64,000 bases of DNA, from the NCBI RefSeq assembly GCF_001695625.1, contig NZ_MBPN01000010.1, forward strand, positions 23,075 to 87,074. The letters run 5' to 3'. Below are positions 25,740 to 36,505 of the stretch, piece by piece. The notes under the pieces were generated by a model. It saw only the letters and a program-made list of their open reading frames with translations. It was not told where the DNA came from and searched no databases. A program made the translations under genes and the position numbers. Every line of letters starts with the position of its first letter. Within the stretch, counting starts at the first letter, position 1. Origin of the DNA: Pseudomonas defluvii. GTDB lineage: Bacteria; Pseudomonadota; Gammaproteobacteria; Pseudomonadales; Pseudomonadaceae.

Positions 25740-27845
25740 GTGAACCCGGTAATCAAGAAATTCCAATTCGGTCAATCGACCGTTACCCTCGAGACGGGCC
25801 GTATTGCTCGTCAAGCCTCCGGCGCCGTATTGGTCACCGTCGACAACGATGTCACCGTACTGGTGACCGTGGTCGGTGCCAAACAGGCTGATCCAGGCAA
25901 GGGCTTTTTCCCTCTGTCCGTTCACTATCAGGAAAAGACCTACGCCGCCGGCAAGATCCCTGGTGGTTTCTTCAAGCGTGAAGGCCGTCCTTCCGAGAAA
26001 GAAACCCTGACTTCGCGTTTGATCGACCGTCCGATCCGCCCGCTGTTCCCAGAAGGTTTCATGAACGAAGTGCAGGTTGTCTGCACCGTCGTTTCCACCA
26101 GCAAGAAGACCGATCCGGACATCGCTGCGATGATCGGTACTTCGGCTGCCCTGGCGATCTCCGGTATTCCGTTTGATGGCCCGATCGGCGCTGCCCGTGT
26201 TGCTTACCACGAAAGCACCGGCTACCTGCTGAACCCAACTTACGAGCAACTGGCTGCCTCGAGCCTGGACATGGTCGTTGCCGGTACTTCCGACGCGGTA
26301 CTGATGGTTGAATCGGAAGCCAAAGAGCTGACCGAAGACCAGATGCTGGGCGCCGTGCTGTTCGCTCATGACGAGTTCCAGGCTGTTATCCAGGCCGTCA
26401 AAGAGCTCGCTGCCGAAGCTGCCAAGCCTACCTGGGACTGGAAAGCACCGGTTGCCAACACCGAACTGCTGAACGCAATCCGCGCCGAGTTCGGCGAAGC
26501 CGTTTCCCAGGCTTACACCATCACCGTCAAGGCCGATCGCTACGCTCGCCTGGGCGAACTGCGTGACCAGGTTGTCGCCAAGTTCTCCGGTGAAGAAGGT
26601 CAGCCTAGCGCTGGTGAAGTCAAAGAAATCTTTGGCGAAATCGAATACCGCACCGTTCGCGAAAACATCGTCAATGGCAAGCCACGTATCGACGGTCGCG
26701 ACACCAAGACCGTACGTCCGCTGAACATCGAAGTCGGTGTACTGTCGAAGACTCACGGTTCGGCATTGTTCACCCGTGGCGAGACCCAGGCTCTGGTTGT
26801 TGCAACACTGGGTACTGCCCGTGACGCGCAGCTGCTGGACACCCTTGAAGGCGAGAAAAAAGACCCCTTCATGCTGCACTACAACTTCCCTCCGTTCTCG
26901 GTAGGTGAGTGTGGTCGTATGGGTGGTGCAGGTCGTCGTGAAATCGGTCACGGCCGTCTGGCTCGCCGTTCGGTTCAGGCCATGCTGCCAGCTGCCGACG
27001 TATTCCCGTACACCATTCGTGTCGTCTCGGAAATCACCGAGTCCAATGGTTCCAGCTCCATGGCTTCGGTCTGTGGTGCATCGCTGGCACTGATGGACGC
27101 TGGTGTACCGATGAAGGCACCGGTTGCCGGTATCGCCATGGGTCTGGTTAAAGAAGGCGAGAAGTTCGCCATCCTGACCGACATCCTGGGTGACGAAGAC
27201 CACCTGGGCGACATGGACTTCAAGGTAGCCGGTACCGCCAAAGGTGTTACCGCGCTGCAGATGGACATCAAGATCAACGGCATCACCGAAGAGATCATGG
27301 AAATCGCTCTGGGCCAAGCCCTGGAAGCGCGCCTGAACATCCTCGGTCAGATGAACCAGGTCATTGGTCAGTCCCGTAGCGAACTGTCGGAAAATGCTCC
27401 GACCATGATCGCGATGAAGATTGATACCGACAAGATTCGTGATGTTATCGGTAAAGGCGGCGCGACCATCCGTGCTATCTGTGAAGAGACCAAGGCTTCG
27501 ATCGATATCGAAGACGACGGCTCGATCAAGATCTTTGGTGAAACCAAGGATGCGGCAGAAGCGGCTCGCCAGCGCGTACTGAGCATTACTGCCGAAGCCG
27601 AGATCGGCAAGATCTACGTCGGCAAGGTTGAGCGCATCGTTGACTTCGGTGCCTTCGTCAACATCCTGCCGGGCAAGGACGGTCTGGTTCACATCTCGAT
27701 GCTGAGCGATGCTCGTGTCGAGAAAGTGACCGACATCCTGAAAGAAGGCCAGGAAGTTGAAGTACTGGTACTGGACGTGGACAACCGCGGCCGTATCAAG
27801 CTGTCGATCAAAGATGTTGCAGCAGCCAAGGCTTCGGGCGTCTAA
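25740..27845 (+). CDS. pnp: Polyribonucleotide nucleotidyltransferase (PNPase)
   Basis: PNPase is the phosphorolytic 3'-5' exoribonuclease of the degradosome. The 701-residue protein starts with GTG after AAAGGTAGG ([20 protein letters not shown]). It has two RNase PH domains (about 1-215 and 310-540) separated by an all-helical linker. A KH domain with [12 protein letters not shown] (about 565) and an S1 domain (about 620-690, [22 protein letters not shown]) follow. A strong terminator lies just downstream. Confidence 0.99.
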   Translation: MNPVIKKFQFGQSTVTLETGRIARQASGAVLVTVDNDVTVLVTVVGAKQADPGKGFFPLSVHYQEKTYAAGKIPGGFFKREGRPSEKETLTSRLIDRPIRPLFPEGFMNEVQVVCTVVSTSKKTDPDIAAMIGTSAALAISGIPFDGPIGAARVAYHESTGYLLNPTYEQLAASSLDMVVAGTSDAVLMVESEAKELTEDQMLGAVLFAHDEFQAVIQAVKELAAEAAKPTWDWKAPVANTELLNAIRAEFGEAVSQAYTITVKADRYARLGELRDQVVAKFSGEEGQPSAGEVKEIFGEIEYRTVRENIVNGKPRIDGRDTKTVRPLNIEVGVLSKTHGSALFTRGETQALVVATLGTARDAQLLDTLEGEKKDPFMLHYNFPPFSVGECGRMGGAGRREIGHGRLARRSVQAMLPAADVFPYTIRVVSEITESNGSSSMASVCGASLALMDAGVPMKAPVAGIAMGLVKEGEKFAILTDILGDEDHLGDMDFKVAGTAKGVTALQMDIKINGITEEIMEIALGQALEARLNILGQMNQVIGQSRSELSENAPTMIAMKIDTDKIRDVIGKGGATIRAICEETKASIDIEDDGSIKIFGETKDAAEAARQRVLSITAEAEIGKIYVGKVERIVDFGAFVNILPGKDGLVHISMLSDARVEKVTDILKEGQEVEVLVLDVDNRGRIKLSIKDVAAAKASGV

Positions 27846-27861
27846 GCTCAAAGCGTTGAAG

Positions 27862-27887
27862 AAAGGACCCTACGGGGTCCTTTTTTT
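27862..27887 (+). terminator. Intrinsic terminator after pnp
   Basis: GGACCC/GGGTCC with loop TACG, extended by A:T pairs and followed by seven T bases. It ends the nusA-infB-pnp transcription unit. Confidence 0.9.
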
Positions 27888-27948
27888 ATGGGCGGAGTTC
27901 GCCGTGTACGTGCTTGCATCCTGCATGCTTCAAAAAGGAGTGTCTTGT

Positions 27949-28281
27949 ATGAAGAAGTTCGTTATTGCTGCCGCTACTGTTACCGCGCTGATGTTGGCTA
28001 ACGTGACCTTTGCTCAAGCGCCGCTGACGGTTGCGGCGGGTGAGATGACCAAGGCAACAGAGGCTACTTCCGATACCTGGATCACCACGAAGGTCAAAGC
28101 AGACCTGATGACGGAGAAGGGGGTGCCGGGTTCGGACATCTCTGTAGAAACCAACAGCGGCGTAGTTTCCCTGTCGTCAAAGGTGCCTTTGACCCAATCC
28201 CAGAAAGACGCAGCAGTCTCGATTGCCAAAAAAATAAAGGGGGTTAAGGCGGTATCGGCTGAAGGCCTGAGAACTTATTAA
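27949..28281 (+). CDS. Secreted BON-domain protein
   Basis: A 110-residue protein starting MKKFVIAAATVTALMLANVTFAQ, with a clear Sec signal peptide and cleavage near residue 23. One BON domain follows (about 40-108: DTWITTKVKADLMTE...GVVSLSSKVPLTQSQKDAAVSIAKKIKGVKAV). BON proteins such as OsmY are periplasmic and bind membranes or phospholipid during envelope or osmotic stress. AAAAAGGAG precedes the ATG. It is a single gene between two terminators. The exact role is unknown. Confidence 0.85.
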   Translation: MKKFVIAAATVTALMLANVTFAQAPLTVAAGEMTKATEATSDTWITTKVKADLMTEKGVPGSDISVETNSGVVSLSSKVPLTQSQKDAAVSIAKKIKGVKAVSAEGLRTY

Positions 28282-28285
28282 GCTG

Positions 28286-28312
28286 AACCCCGGCCATTGA
28301 GCCGGGGTTTTA
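28286..28312 (+). terminator. Intrinsic terminator after the BON gene
   Basis: AACCCCGGC and GCCGGGGTT form a nine-pair stem with loop CATTGA and four T bases in total at the end. It may also serve the convergent DUF748 gene, weakly, on the other strand. Confidence 0.85.
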
Positions 28313-28332
28313 AGCAGGCGTTTGAGGAGCGC

Positions 28333-31266
28333 TTACTCGGAGTCCAGATGCAACTGCGAGATTACCCGGCCATCGGCTTCGGCTTGCCCCAGCGTGGCAT
28401 CGACGAAGTACACGCGCTGGTCTTCAAGCTTGCCCTGGTCGACCAGGTAATCCTTGATGCTGCTGGCGCGCGCCTGGCCCAGTTGACGCAGCAACAGGGG
28501 GCTTTCAGCCCACGACGTGATCACCGCGTTGCGCAGGTTGTCTGTGCGCTCTTTACGGCTCAACTGTTCCCACTGCGCGGGCGGTTGTTGTTTGAGGCGC
28601 GAGCGGTAGATCGCCTCAAGCATCGCGGGTTTCTCATCATCTGGCACCTGCAGTTGAGTGGCTTGTGCCGGGACCTTGTCGCCTCGCCGTTGCAGCATCT
28701 TGTAGTAGGTAGCCTGATACTCGCGCTCCAGACGCTGCTCGGCAATCAGCGGGCCGTCACTGCTCTGGGCGCTGGTACCTTCGATTTCCAGGCGCAATTC
28801 CGGGCGCGCCTTGAGTGCGCTGGCGAGTTTTTCCAGGGCTCCTTTGGCGTCGCTGCTCAAGTCACTTGAGCCTGGAGTAAAGGCGACGCTTCCGAGGTCT
28901 TGGGCGTCGCCGCCACTGACGAGCCCGCCAATGAACTTGAACGGTGCCTGGGCGGCTCGCATGACGAGGTTTCGTAATGTCTGCCAGACAATCGGCATCA
29001 CGCTGAACTGAGGGTTGTTCAAGTCGCCGGAGATTGGCAACTCAATGGAGATTTTGCCTTCGGTGTCCTTGAGCAGTGCGACGGCAAGGCGAATCGGCAA
29101 GTCTACGGCATCAGGGCTGTCTACCTTTTCACCCAGTTGCAGTTGTTCAAGCACCAGTTTGTTCTCGGCCTTGAGCTGGCCCTTGGTGATCAGATAATGC
29201 AGGTCCAGATTCAGGCGACCCTTGCGGATGCGGTAGCCGGCAAATTTGCCCGAGTAAGGGGTCAGGGTGGTCAGCTCGACGCGTTTGAAGCTGGTGGCGA
29301 TGTCCAGGCTGGCCATGGGGTCGAAGGGGTTCAGCGCGCCCTTGATGGTGACGGGCGCATAGCGGTCGACCTTACCTTTGATATCGACATTGGCAGGTTT
29401 CGGTTGCCGGTTGTCGATGGTGCCGATCCGGCCGTTGAGTTGCTGGATCGCCGTGGCGAAGTTGGGCGTCAGGCTGAAGTCGGCGAAGTTGGCCGAGCCG
29501 TCGTTGATCGCGATTTCACCAATGTGAATGCCCAGCGGCTTGGCGCTGCTGGTAGACGTATTGCGGGCTTTCTGCGGGCTTCCAGCCGGTTGTGGTATCA
29601 ACAGGTCATCGACACTGGTGGTGCGGTCTTCATTGATCATAAAGCGCGCATAGGGCTGTTGCAGGTTGACCTTGGCAATCGACAGCGCATCTCCATGACG
29701 GTACTCCAGGCCATCCAGATTCAACTGCTGCCATTTGACGAAATCGCGGTTCTTGATGGTGTCCAGCGTGTGCAGCTGATTGACCTGAGCCTTGCCCGTG
29801 ATACTGAAGGCCAGCGGTGCCGTGTTCTTGAGGTCGACGTCGAGATCGCTGTTGAGCATGCCGCTGCGTAGCTCAAGGCGAATGAATGGGCTGATATAGG
29901 CTTGTGCGACACGAAGGTCGATATCCCGCGTAACGACATTCAGTTTACTGCTGACAGGTGCCAGATTGACGTCACCCGAGGCCTGCAGCTTGCCTTGCTT
30001 GCCTACTCCGGTATCGAGCTTCAGGGTGAAGGGCGACTGATTGAGGCTATCGAAGTTCTGCAGGTCCAGGTTAAGTGGGCCCACCTCCAGCGCGACCGGT
30101 TCCTTGTGGGTGCGGTCAGCCAGATGAACCTGATAGTTGCGCAACTGAACGTCACGCAGTAACACCTGCCATGGTTTGCTTGGGGTATTGGTGCCTGTCG
30201 TCTCTTTGGTGGCCGGCGTTGCGGTGGCCGGTTCAGTTTTCTCTGCAGGTTTTGCCTTGGCTGGCTGGCTGGCGAACAGCTTCTGCCAGTCGAGCTGACC
30301 ATCGGCTTCAAGGGCTGCCCAGGTTTCCAGTTTCTCGCTGCGAATCTTGCCAACGGTGACCAACTGCTTGGCCAGGTCAATCGACGTGTCGCTGACCGAC
30401 AGGCTGGCCAGGCGTACCAATGGCCTGCCATCGGGCGCATTGACTGCAAACGGCGCGACCTGAAGCGAGGTGTTGTCGAGCAGCAGCTCGGTTTCCTTGG
30501 ACAGGTTCAGTTTGTAGTGGGTCTCAAAGCTGACACGCCCGTCTTCAAGTACCAACGGCACTATATCTCGGACATAAGGCCAGACGAGCTTCATCTTGCC
30601 GTCAGTAAACTTCAGCGTGCCTTCAGAGGCGATGGGCACCAGGCTGAACGTACCCTGCCAGTCGATCCGGCCGCCCTTGGGGCCTGCGGCGACCAGCGTC
30701 ATGTCCGTGCTGTCGTCGGGCAGGGTGCTGAGGTTCTTCAGTTCCAGGTCCATCGAGTCGTAGAGAAATTCGATGGGTTCGCTGGGGCGCAGGTCTTCGA
30801 AATGCAGGTAACCGGCGTTGAGTTTGATGCTGCCAATACGCAGCGGGAAGGGCTCGCTCGCAGGCGTTTCGGCTTTTGGCTGGCTGGGTGGCAGCTTGAA
30901 GAGTTGGGTCAGATTGAGGCTGCCGTCCTTGGCAAACAGCAGTTCGGTACGTGGCTTGTCCAGTTCGACGTTCGCCAGGTGAAGCGCGCCGCTCCACAGG
31001 CTGTCGAGCTGCAGGTTGGCATACAAACGTTCAAAGCCGACCTGCTCCTTGCCCGGCTCACCGATCTGCAAGCCCCAGAGTGTCAGCTCCAGGCTGAACG
31101 GGTTGAGTTCCACGCGCTGCAGCTTGGCTGGTAGCGTGGCGTAGTTGGCTAATTGCTGGTTAGCAATTCGCAAGGCGACGCCGGGGAGAATCAGGAATCC
31201 AAGCAGGCTGTAAAGGGCCAGAGCGGCCAACAAGGCGCCGAGGGCGCGTTTCATTCCTTTGGGCAT
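28333..31266 (-). CDS. DUF748 (AsmA-like) envelope protein
   Basis: A large 977-residue protein with one N-terminal membrane helix (about 8-30, LGALLAALALYSLLGFLILPGV) and a long beta-rich body with repeated AsmA/DUF748-type segments (for example YLHFEDLRPSEPIEF and INDGSANFADFSLTPNFATAIQQLNGRIG). An Ala/Pro/Thr-rich insert lies near 340-365. The C-terminal region has FTPGSSDLSSDAKGALEKLASALKARPELRLEIEG, reminiscent of OmpA-type domains. AsmA-like proteins are thought to work in lipid transport or outer-membrane maintenance. The start is uncertain: an ATG four codons downstream begins MKRALG. Function is inferred only from family. Confidence 0.82.
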   Translation of the reverse strand: MPKGMKRALGALLAALALYSLLGFLILPGVALRIANQQLANYATLPAKLQRVELNPFSLELTLWGLQIGEPGKEQVGFERLYANLQLDSLWSGALHLANVELDKPRTELLFAKDGSLNLTQLFKLPPSQPKAETPASEPFPLRIGSIKLNAGYLHFEDLRPSEPIEFLYDSMDLELKNLSTLPDDSTDMTLVAAGPKGGRIDWQGTFSLVPIASEGTLKFTDGKMKLVWPYVRDIVPLVLEDGRVSFETHYKLNLSKETELLLDNTSLQVAPFAVNAPDGRPLVRLASLSVSDTSIDLAKQLVTVGKIRSEKLETWAALEADGQLDWQKLFASQPAKAKPAEKTEPATATPATKETTGTNTPSKPWQVLLRDVQLRNYQVHLADRTHKEPVALEVGPLNLDLQNFDSLNQSPFTLKLDTGVGKQGKLQASGDVNLAPVSSKLNVVTRDIDLRVAQAYISPFIRLELRSGMLNSDLDVDLKNTAPLAFSITGKAQVNQLHTLDTIKNRDFVKWQQLNLDGLEYRHGDALSIAKVNLQQPYARFMINEDRTTSVDDLLIPQPAGSPQKARNTSTSSAKPLGIHIGEIAINDGSANFADFSLTPNFATAIQQLNGRIGTIDNRQPKPANVDIKGKVDRYAPVTIKGALNPFDPMASLDIATSFKRVELTTLTPYSGKFAGYRIRKGRLNLDLHYLITKGQLKAENKLVLEQLQLGEKVDSPDAVDLPIRLAVALLKDTEGKISIELPISGDLNNPQFSVMPIVWQTLRNLVMRAAQAPFKFIGGLVSGGDAQDLGSVAFTPGSSDLSSDAKGALEKLASALKARPELRLEIEGTSAQSSDGPLIAEQRLEREYQATYYKMLQRRGDKVPAQATQLQVPDDEKPAMLEAIYRSRLKQQPPAQWEQLSRKERTDNLRNAVITSWAESPLLLRQLGQARASSIKDYLVDQGKLEDQRVYFVDATLGQAEADGRVISQLHLDSE

Positions 31267-31368
31267 GTGCGGCGTCGTCTGTATCTAACGGAAGTGGTTG
31301 GAGTATGGCACGATAATTCGGTTCCGAAGATAGCGCCAAATCACCTCTTTCGTGCGTAAACGTCTATT

Positions 31369-32385
31369 TCAAAGGTGCAGAATCAACGTCTTTAGCGGTG
31401 GTTGGTTATCCATGGACGGGAAGTCGGCAGCCGGTGTCAGAACCTGCCACTCGCGCACTGGCCGGTTGTTTTTCTCGGCGCAGCGCAGCACCTGTGCGCG
31501 CCAGTCGTCGAGGCTGACCTTGGCCAGGTTGTTACAGCAGACCAGCACACCTCCTTCGGCAGTGCTCAACAGCGCCGGCTTGAGCAGGCTTTGATAGTCT
31601 CGCAACAGGTCGACGGTGCCGAAGGCACTCTTTGCCCAGGCAGGCGGGTCGAGAAATACCAGGTCGAATTGCCGTGGTTCCAGTCGCGGGTAGGGCGGCA
31701 GTTTGTGACCGCGTCGTTGGCTGACGGGTAGCCCGGCCAACTGGCGGATCGCCGGGAAGTAGTCGGACTGTATGAACTCCATGGGCGCAAGCGTTGGGTT
31801 CAGGGCTGCGTTTTCGCGACCTACAGCCAGGTTGCCTTCGGCGAAATCCAGGTTGCAGACCTCACGGGCACCCCCTGCGGCGGCACTCAAGCCAACCCCA
31901 CAGGTATAGGCAAACAGGTTCAGTACGCGCTTGCCGGCGCTGTGCTGCTTGATCCAGCCACGGGCATTGCGCAAATCGAGAAACAACAGCGGATCCTGCC
32001 CCGAGTGACGGCCACGTACCCGATAGTTCAGCCCCCACTCATGGCCGACATGATCGGCCAGGGCCGCCTCGCTGGCCTGGTAGGCCGGGTCTCGACGGTC
32101 GATACGACTGTTGCCTTGGGAGCGGTCGTTGTAGACCAGCAGCAGCTCCAGGCCAAGTGATTGCTCGACGGTAGCATGCAGGTCGAGCAGGGCATCGTGA
32201 TCGAGGGTCTGGTGAAAGCTCTGTACCAGCAACTGCGGGCCATAGCGGTCTACGGTCAGGCCGGCAGCGCCTTCCTGGCTACCATGGAACAGCCGGTAGC
32301 AGTCGGTCCCTTGGGCGTGGAGTTCGGCGAGAAGGCCGTTGCGGGAGTCGAGGGCGGCGCGCAGCGCCTGATTCAAGAGGGACAT
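31369..32385 (-). CDS. Class I SAM-dependent RNA methyltransferase (RlmI/RlmK-like)
   Basis: The 338-residue protein has an N-terminal region rich in VDRYG/LLVYNDRSQGNSRID segments typical of the RlmI/RlmKL family. The SAM-binding motif is VLNLFAYTCGVGLSAAAGGA (about 153-172), and the acidic loop is LDFAEGNLAVGRENA. The motif IV-like FLDPPAWAKS (about 250) fits base methylation of cytosine or guanine in rRNA. The target base cannot be determined. It stands alone on the minus strand between DUF748 and the thiolase gene. Confidence 0.8.
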   Translation of the reverse strand: MSLLNQALRAALDSRNGLLAELHAQGTDCYRLFHGSQEGAAGLTVDRYGPQLLVQSFHQTLDHDALLDLHATVEQSLGLELLLVYNDRSQGNSRIDRRDPAYQASEAALADHVGHEWGLNYRVRGRHSGQDPLLFLDLRNARGWIKQHSAGKRVLNLFAYTCGVGLSAAAGGAREVCNLDFAEGNLAVGRENAALNPTLAPMEFIQSDYFPAIRQLAGLPVSQRRGHKLPPYPRLEPRQFDLVFLDPPAWAKSAFGTVDLLRDYQSLLKPALLSTAEGGVLVCCNNLAKVSLDDWRAQVLRCAEKNNRPVREWQVLTPAADFPSMDNQPPLKTLILHL

Positions 32386-32421
32386 GCACGTAGCCTTGGT
32401 ATTCGGGGCTGCAGTTTAACA

Positions 32422-32446
32422 GGAGAGGCCCAGGGTGAGCCTCTCC
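32422..32446 (-). terminator. Hairpin after the thiolase gene
   Basis: GGAGAGGC and GCCTCTCC form an eight-pair stem just after the thiolase stop on the minus strand. TGTTAA follows, so it is a weak intrinsic terminator. Confidence 0.5.
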
Positions 32447-32454
32447 GGCGTACA

Positions 32455-33633
32455 TCAGCGTTCGATCGTCAGGGCCACACCCTGCCCACCACCGATGCAC
32501 AGCGTTGCCAGCCCTTTCCTGGCATCACGCTTGATCATTTCGTGCAACAGGGTGACCAGTATCCGGCAACCGGAAGCACCAATAGGGTGCCCCAATGCAA
32601 TGGCACCACCGTTGACATTGACCTTGGCGGCATCCCAGCCCAGCTCTTTACCGACGGACAACGCTTGGGCGGCGAAGGCTTCGTTGGCTTCGATCAGGTC
32701 CAGGTCTGACAACGACCAGCCGGCTTTTTCAAGGCAGCGTCGAGTAGCATTTACAGGGCCAATGCCCATGATTGCAGGGTCAACTCCGGCGTTTGCATAG
32801 GCGGTGATACGGGCCAGTACCGGCAGCTCCAGTTCCTGGGCTTTAGCAGCACTCATCAGCAGCACGGCGGCAGCACCATCATTGAGTGACGACGCATTGC
32901 CAGCCGTGACACTGCCATCTTTCTTGAAGGCGGGCCTGAGCTTGCTCAACGACTCAGCGGTAGTGCCCGGGCGGGGCTGCTCGTCAGTGGCGAAAGCGAT
33001 CGGATCGCCTTTGCGTTGCGGGATCAGGATCGGGGTGATCTCTTCAATGAAACGACCGCTTTCAATGGCTACGCTGGCTTTCTGCTGGGAGGCCGCTGCG
33101 AAGGCGTCCTGCTCCTCGCGGCTCAGGCCGTACTTTTCGACCAGGTTTTCGGCGGTGATGCCCATGTGGTAGTCGTTGAAAGCGTCCCACAAGCCATCAC
33201 TGATCATACTGTCGATCAATGAGCTGTGGCCCATGCGCAGGCCGGTGCGCGCACCAGGCATGACATAGTTGGCAAGGCTCATGTTTTCCTGTCCGCCCGC
33301 GATGACCACGTCGGCATCGCCACACCGAATCGCTTGCGCAGCCAAGTGCACGGCTTTGAGCCCAGAGCCACATACCTTGTTGAGTGTCAGGGCGGGCACG
33401 GCGTGGGGCAGCCCGGCCTTGATCGCGGCTTGGCGGGCAGGGTTCTGACCGGCACCGGCAGTCAGAACCTGGCCGAAGATGACTTCGTCTACGAGTTCGG
33501 CGTCCAGGCCGGTCTGTGTCAGCAGCTGGCTGATAACCGCAGCCCCCAGATCAACGGCTGGAATAGCGGCCAGTGCTCCTTGGTAGCTACCAATGGCGGT
33601 ACGGGTGGCGGCAACGATCACAACATCTTGCAT
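32455..33633 (-). CDS. Acetyl-CoA C-acetyltransferase (thiolase)
   Basis: The 392-residue protein starts at [19 protein letters not shown] (33633), preceded by AAGGACC; the frame stays open upstream without homology. The acyl-accepting Cys is at about 88 in [11 protein letters not shown]. The His motif GHPIGASG and the second Cys in LCIGGGQG complete the thiolase active site. It could act in acetoacetyl-CoA formation or degradation. No beta-oxidation or ketone-body partner genes adjoin it, so substrate length is not fixed by context. Often labelled atoB or phaA, but the symbol is not secure. Confidence 0.9.
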   Translation of the reverse strand: MQDVVIVAATRTAIGSYQGALAAIPAVDLGAAVISQLLTQTGLDAELVDEVIFGQVLTAGAGQNPARQAAIKAGLPHAVPALTLNKVCGSGLKAVHLAAQAIRCGDADVVIAGGQENMSLANYVMPGARTGLRMGHSSLIDSMISDGLWDAFNDYHMGITAENLVEKYGLSREEQDAFAAASQQKASVAIESGRFIEEITPILIPQRKGDPIAFATDEQPRPGTTAESLSKLRPAFKKDGSVTAGNASSLNDGAAAVLLMSAAKAQELELPVLARITAYANAGVDPAIMGIGPVNATRRCLEKAGWSLSDLDLIEANEAFAAQALSVGKELGWDAAKVNVNGGAIALGHPIGASGCRILVTLLHEMIKRDARKGLATLCIGGGQGVALTIER

Positions 33634-33676
33634 GGCACAGGTCCTTAGTCTTGTTGGATGTGGTATCGGAACGGCA

Positions 33677-33695
33677 AAAGCCTGCTTTGGGCTTT
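33677..33695 (-). terminator. Weak terminator after the DUF2236 gene
   Basis: AAAGCC/GGCTTT with a seven-base loop and a short T-run on the minus strand, in the 142-base gap before the thiolase gene. Confidence 0.35.
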
Positions 33696-33775
33696 GTTGG
33701 TAGGCATGGTGGCACAGATGGCCAGGCGCCTGCCAATCACCAAAGTATGAGGCGCGCACGCCCGCTGGCTGACGC

Positions 33776-34645
33776 TCAGCTGAGTCCCATGCGTCGGTGT
33801 GCACGGTGCTTGGAGCTGTCGCGCATGGCCCAGCGTAGCACCGGGGCAACACCGGCAACCCCCAGGCGGACCAGTCGGCGCTCTAGCAGGCTCGGTGAGA
33901 ATCCATGCATGGCACTGGCCCATGGCGCTAACAGGTCGATGCCTGCCCGCATCATCACGGCGCCAACGGGCTTGGCCTGCCGGCTCGGCGCAGGGGCATC
34001 AAGCAGCAGGCGAACCACTTCGCGGCTGCGTGCATCGCACGCCAGTTGTGGGCGCATGGCGTGCAGATATTCGGCAATAGCCTGGCGCGAGCGGGGCACA
34101 TTGCGTGCGCCCAGGCGTTCGGCGACCAAGGCAATTTCGTCGTAGTAGGCATCCTGGTCAGCGAGGCTCATCCGAGGATTGCGGTAACGCAGGTGTGCGG
34201 CGAGAAAACTGCTGACTTCGGCGACGTGTACCCAGGTCAGCAGGTCGGGGTCGCTGGCGGCATAGGGACGCCCATCGGCGGCGGTGCCGACGACCTGCAG
34301 ATGAATGGTCCGTACTTTATCGATCAGCCACTCGGCGTCGCGGGTTGAGCCGAATGTCGTCCCGGAGATGAACTGGCTGGTACGGCGCAGACGGCCGATC
34401 ATGTCTTGGCGAAAGTTCGAATGGTCCCAGACCCCGGCCAGTGCCAGTGGGTGCAAGACTTGCAACAGGAGGGCGCTGATGCCGCCGATCAGCATGCTGG
34501 GAAAGTCGCCATGCACGCGCCAGCAGACACTGTCTGGGCCAAACAGCCCGGGATCACCTTTGGGGTGTTCCAGGTCCAGTTGCCCCAGCGCCAGGCCGGT
34601 CATGCTAAGCAGTTGAGTCTCGATACGCCGACGAAGGGCTTCCAT
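33776..34645 (-). CDS. DUF2236 / MpaB-type oxygenase-family protein
   Basis: The 289-residue protein has the DUF2236 landmarks: [35 protein letters not shown] (about 43-77), with the His that can bind haem, then [16 protein letters not shown] (about 85-100) and [18 protein letters not shown] (about 136-153). The family includes the haem-type latex-clearing oxygenase Lcp and fungal MpaB. Most bacterial members have no known substrate. No signal peptide is obvious. It is on the minus strand after pgi, separated by a strong hairpin. Confidence 0.75.
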   Translation of the reverse strand: MEALRRRIETQLLSMTGLALGQLDLEHPKGDPGLFGPDSVCWRVHGDFPSMLIGGISALLLQVLHPLALAGVWDHSNFRQDMIGRLRRTSQFISGTTFGSTRDAEWLIDKVRTIHLQVVGTAADGRPYAASDPDLLTWVHVAEVSSFLAAHLRYRNPRMSLADQDAYYDEIALVAERLGARNVPRSRQAIAEYLHAMRPQLACDARSREVVRLLLDAPAPSRQAKPVGAVMMRAGIDLLAPWASAMHGFSPSLLERRLVRLGVAGVAPVLRWAMRDSSKHRAHRRMGLS

Positions 34646-34681
34646 AACGTCCTTGCGGCACCGTCGTTGCGGTGCGCTTCA

Positions 34682-34713
34682 CTGCCCCCGGTCGCACTGG
34701 CGACCAGGGGCAG
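34682..34713. terminator. Strong hairpin between pgi and the DUF2236 gene
   Basis: CTGCCCC-c-GGTCGC and GCGACC-a-GGGGCAG form a 13-pair stem with one mismatch and loop ACTG. It lies just after the pgi stop on the minus strand. There is no T-run, so termination is inferred only from position and stability. Confidence 0.5.
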
Positions 34714-34722
34714 GACGGGTGA

Positions 34723-36387
34723 TCAGCCGCGGTGGCGGCCGCGGAAGTAGTTGATCAGGCCTTGGGTCGAGGCATCTTCAGCAGGCTCTTCGATGCCACC
34801 GGTGAGGCGCTGGTAGACGCCTTTGCCGAGCTCCTTGCCCAATTCAACACCCCACTGGTCGAAGGCGTTGATGCCCCAGATGACGCTCTGCACGAACACT
34901 TTGTGTTCATACATGGCCACCAGCGCGCCCAAACGGCGTGGGCTGATACGCTCTACAACCAAGGTGTTGCTCGGACGGTTGCCCGGGATCACCTTGTGCG
35001 GCGCCAGCTTCTGGATTTCGGTTTCGGCCAGGCCTTTCTCGCGCAGTTCTGCTTCGGCTTCAGCGCGGGTCTTACCGAGCATCAGGGCCTGGCTCTGCGA
35101 CAGGCAGTTGGCGTACAGCCACTGGTGGTGGTCGGCAACCGGGTTGAAACTGACCACCGGGACGATGAAGTCCGCTGGAATAAGTTGGGTGCCTTGGTGC
35201 AGCAACTGATGGTAGGCGTGTTGACCGTTGCAACCGACGCCACCCCAGATGACGGGGCCGGTATCGTGGTTAACCGGGGTTCCGTCCTGGCGCACGCTCT
35301 TGCCGTTGGACTCCATATCCAACTGCTGCAGGTGCTTGGTGATGTTGCGCAGGTAGTGGTCGTACGGCAGGATTGCGTGGCTTTGTGCTCCCCAGAAGTT
35401 GCCGTACCAGACGCCCAGAAGTGCCAGCAGCACAGGCATGTTCTGTTCGAACGGGGCGCTCTGGAAGTGCTGGTCCATGGTGTAGGCACCGGACAGCAGC
35501 TCCTTGAAGTTGGCCATGCCAATGGCCAGCGCAATAGGCAGGCCGATGGCCGACCACAGCGAATAACGGCCACCTACCCAGTCCCACATCGGGAAGATGT
35601 TCTCTTCGCGAATGCCGAAAGCGATGGCTGCTGTCTTGTTACTGGAAACGGCGATGAAGTGTCGGTGAAGTTCTACTTCCGAGCCACCCTGGGCCAAGTA
35701 CCAAGCGCGTGCGGCCTGGGCGTTTTTCAGGGTCTCGAGGGTGTTGAAAGACTTTGACGAGACGATGAACAGTGTGGTCTCGGCGCGCAGGTTGGCCGAC
35801 AGCTCATGAAACTCGCTGCCGTCGATATTGGCCAGGTAGTGGCAGCGCACGCCCCGCTGGGCATAAGGCAAGAGGGCTTCAGAGACCAGTTCGGGGCCAA
35901 GGAAGGACCCGCCAATGCCGATGTTCACAACGTCGGTAATCGGCTTTTCGGTATAACCACGCCACAAGCCGTCGTGAATCCGCCCAACCAGTTCGGTTAC
36001 CTGGTTAAGGACCTTATGCACCTCGGGCATGATGTTGACGCCGTTGACGCTCAATTTGTCGCCTACCGGACGGCGTAGCGCGGTGTGCAGCGCTGGGCGA
36101 CCTTCCGAAGCGTTGAGGATCTCGCCGGCGAACAGCGACTTTATCGCATCCTGCAGGCCCACTTCATCGGCCAGCCCTACCAGCAGGTTGCGGGTCTGGG
36201 CGTTGATCAGGTTTTTCGAGTAGTCGAGGAACAGGCCGCAACAGCTCAGAGAAAATTGGTTGAAGCGCTGTGGATCGGCGTTGAAGGCCTCGCGCATGCT
36301 GAAATTCTGCATGGCTTCGCGGTGCTGCTGGAGCGCCTGCCAGGCCGGCAGGGCGGTAACGTCATGAGGGGTGCGGTAGTACGCCAT
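34723..36387 (-). CDS. pgi: Glucose-6-phosphate isomerase
   Basis: Pgi interconverts glucose-6-phosphate and fructose-6-phosphate. In Pseudomonas, which lacks the upper Embden-Meyerhof route, it serves mainly gluconeogenic and cyclic flux. The 554-residue protein contains [16 protein letters not shown] (about 155-170), the signature [19 protein letters not shown] (about 265-285) and [15 protein letters not shown] [18 protein letters not shown] near the C-terminus (about 505-522). It ends the minus-strand pan cluster, 118 bases after panD. Confidence 0.98.
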   Translation of the reverse strand: MAYYRTPHDVTALPAWQALQQHREAMQNFSMREAFNADPQRFNQFSLSCCGLFLDYSKNLINAQTRNLLVGLADEVGLQDAIKSLFAGEILNASEGRPALHTALRRPVGDKLSVNGVNIMPEVHKVLNQVTELVGRIHDGLWRGYTEKPITDVVNIGIGGSFLGPELVSEALLPYAQRGVRCHYLANIDGSEFHELSANLRAETTLFIVSSKSFNTLETLKNAQAARAWYLAQGGSEVELHRHFIAVSSNKTAAIAFGIREENIFPMWDWVGGRYSLWSAIGLPIALAIGMANFKELLSGAYTMDQHFQSAPFEQNMPVLLALLGVWYGNFWGAQSHAILPYDHYLRNITKHLQQLDMESNGKSVRQDGTPVNHDTGPVIWGGVGCNGQHAYHQLLHQGTQLIPADFIVPVVSFNPVADHHQWLYANCLSQSQALMLGKTRAEAEAELREKGLAETEIQKLAPHKVIPGNRPSNTLVVERISPRRLGALVAMYEHKVFVQSVIWGINAFDQWGVELGKELGKGVYQRLTGGIEEPAEDASTQGLINYFRGRHRG

Positions 36388-36505
36388 CGCTGCAGATTTT
36401 CCTTATTGCTGGAACTGCCTTGGACACTGAAAAGGTCGGTCCGTTTGCAGGTTCGTCTGAAAAGATTGCACACGAACCTGCCGTTGGCCTGGCTGAGCCG
36501 GTGGC

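Noticed and set aside
25659..27851. A 730-codon open frame antisense to pnp
   Set aside because: Shadow of pnp; the KH and S1 motifs on the sense strand leave no doubt.
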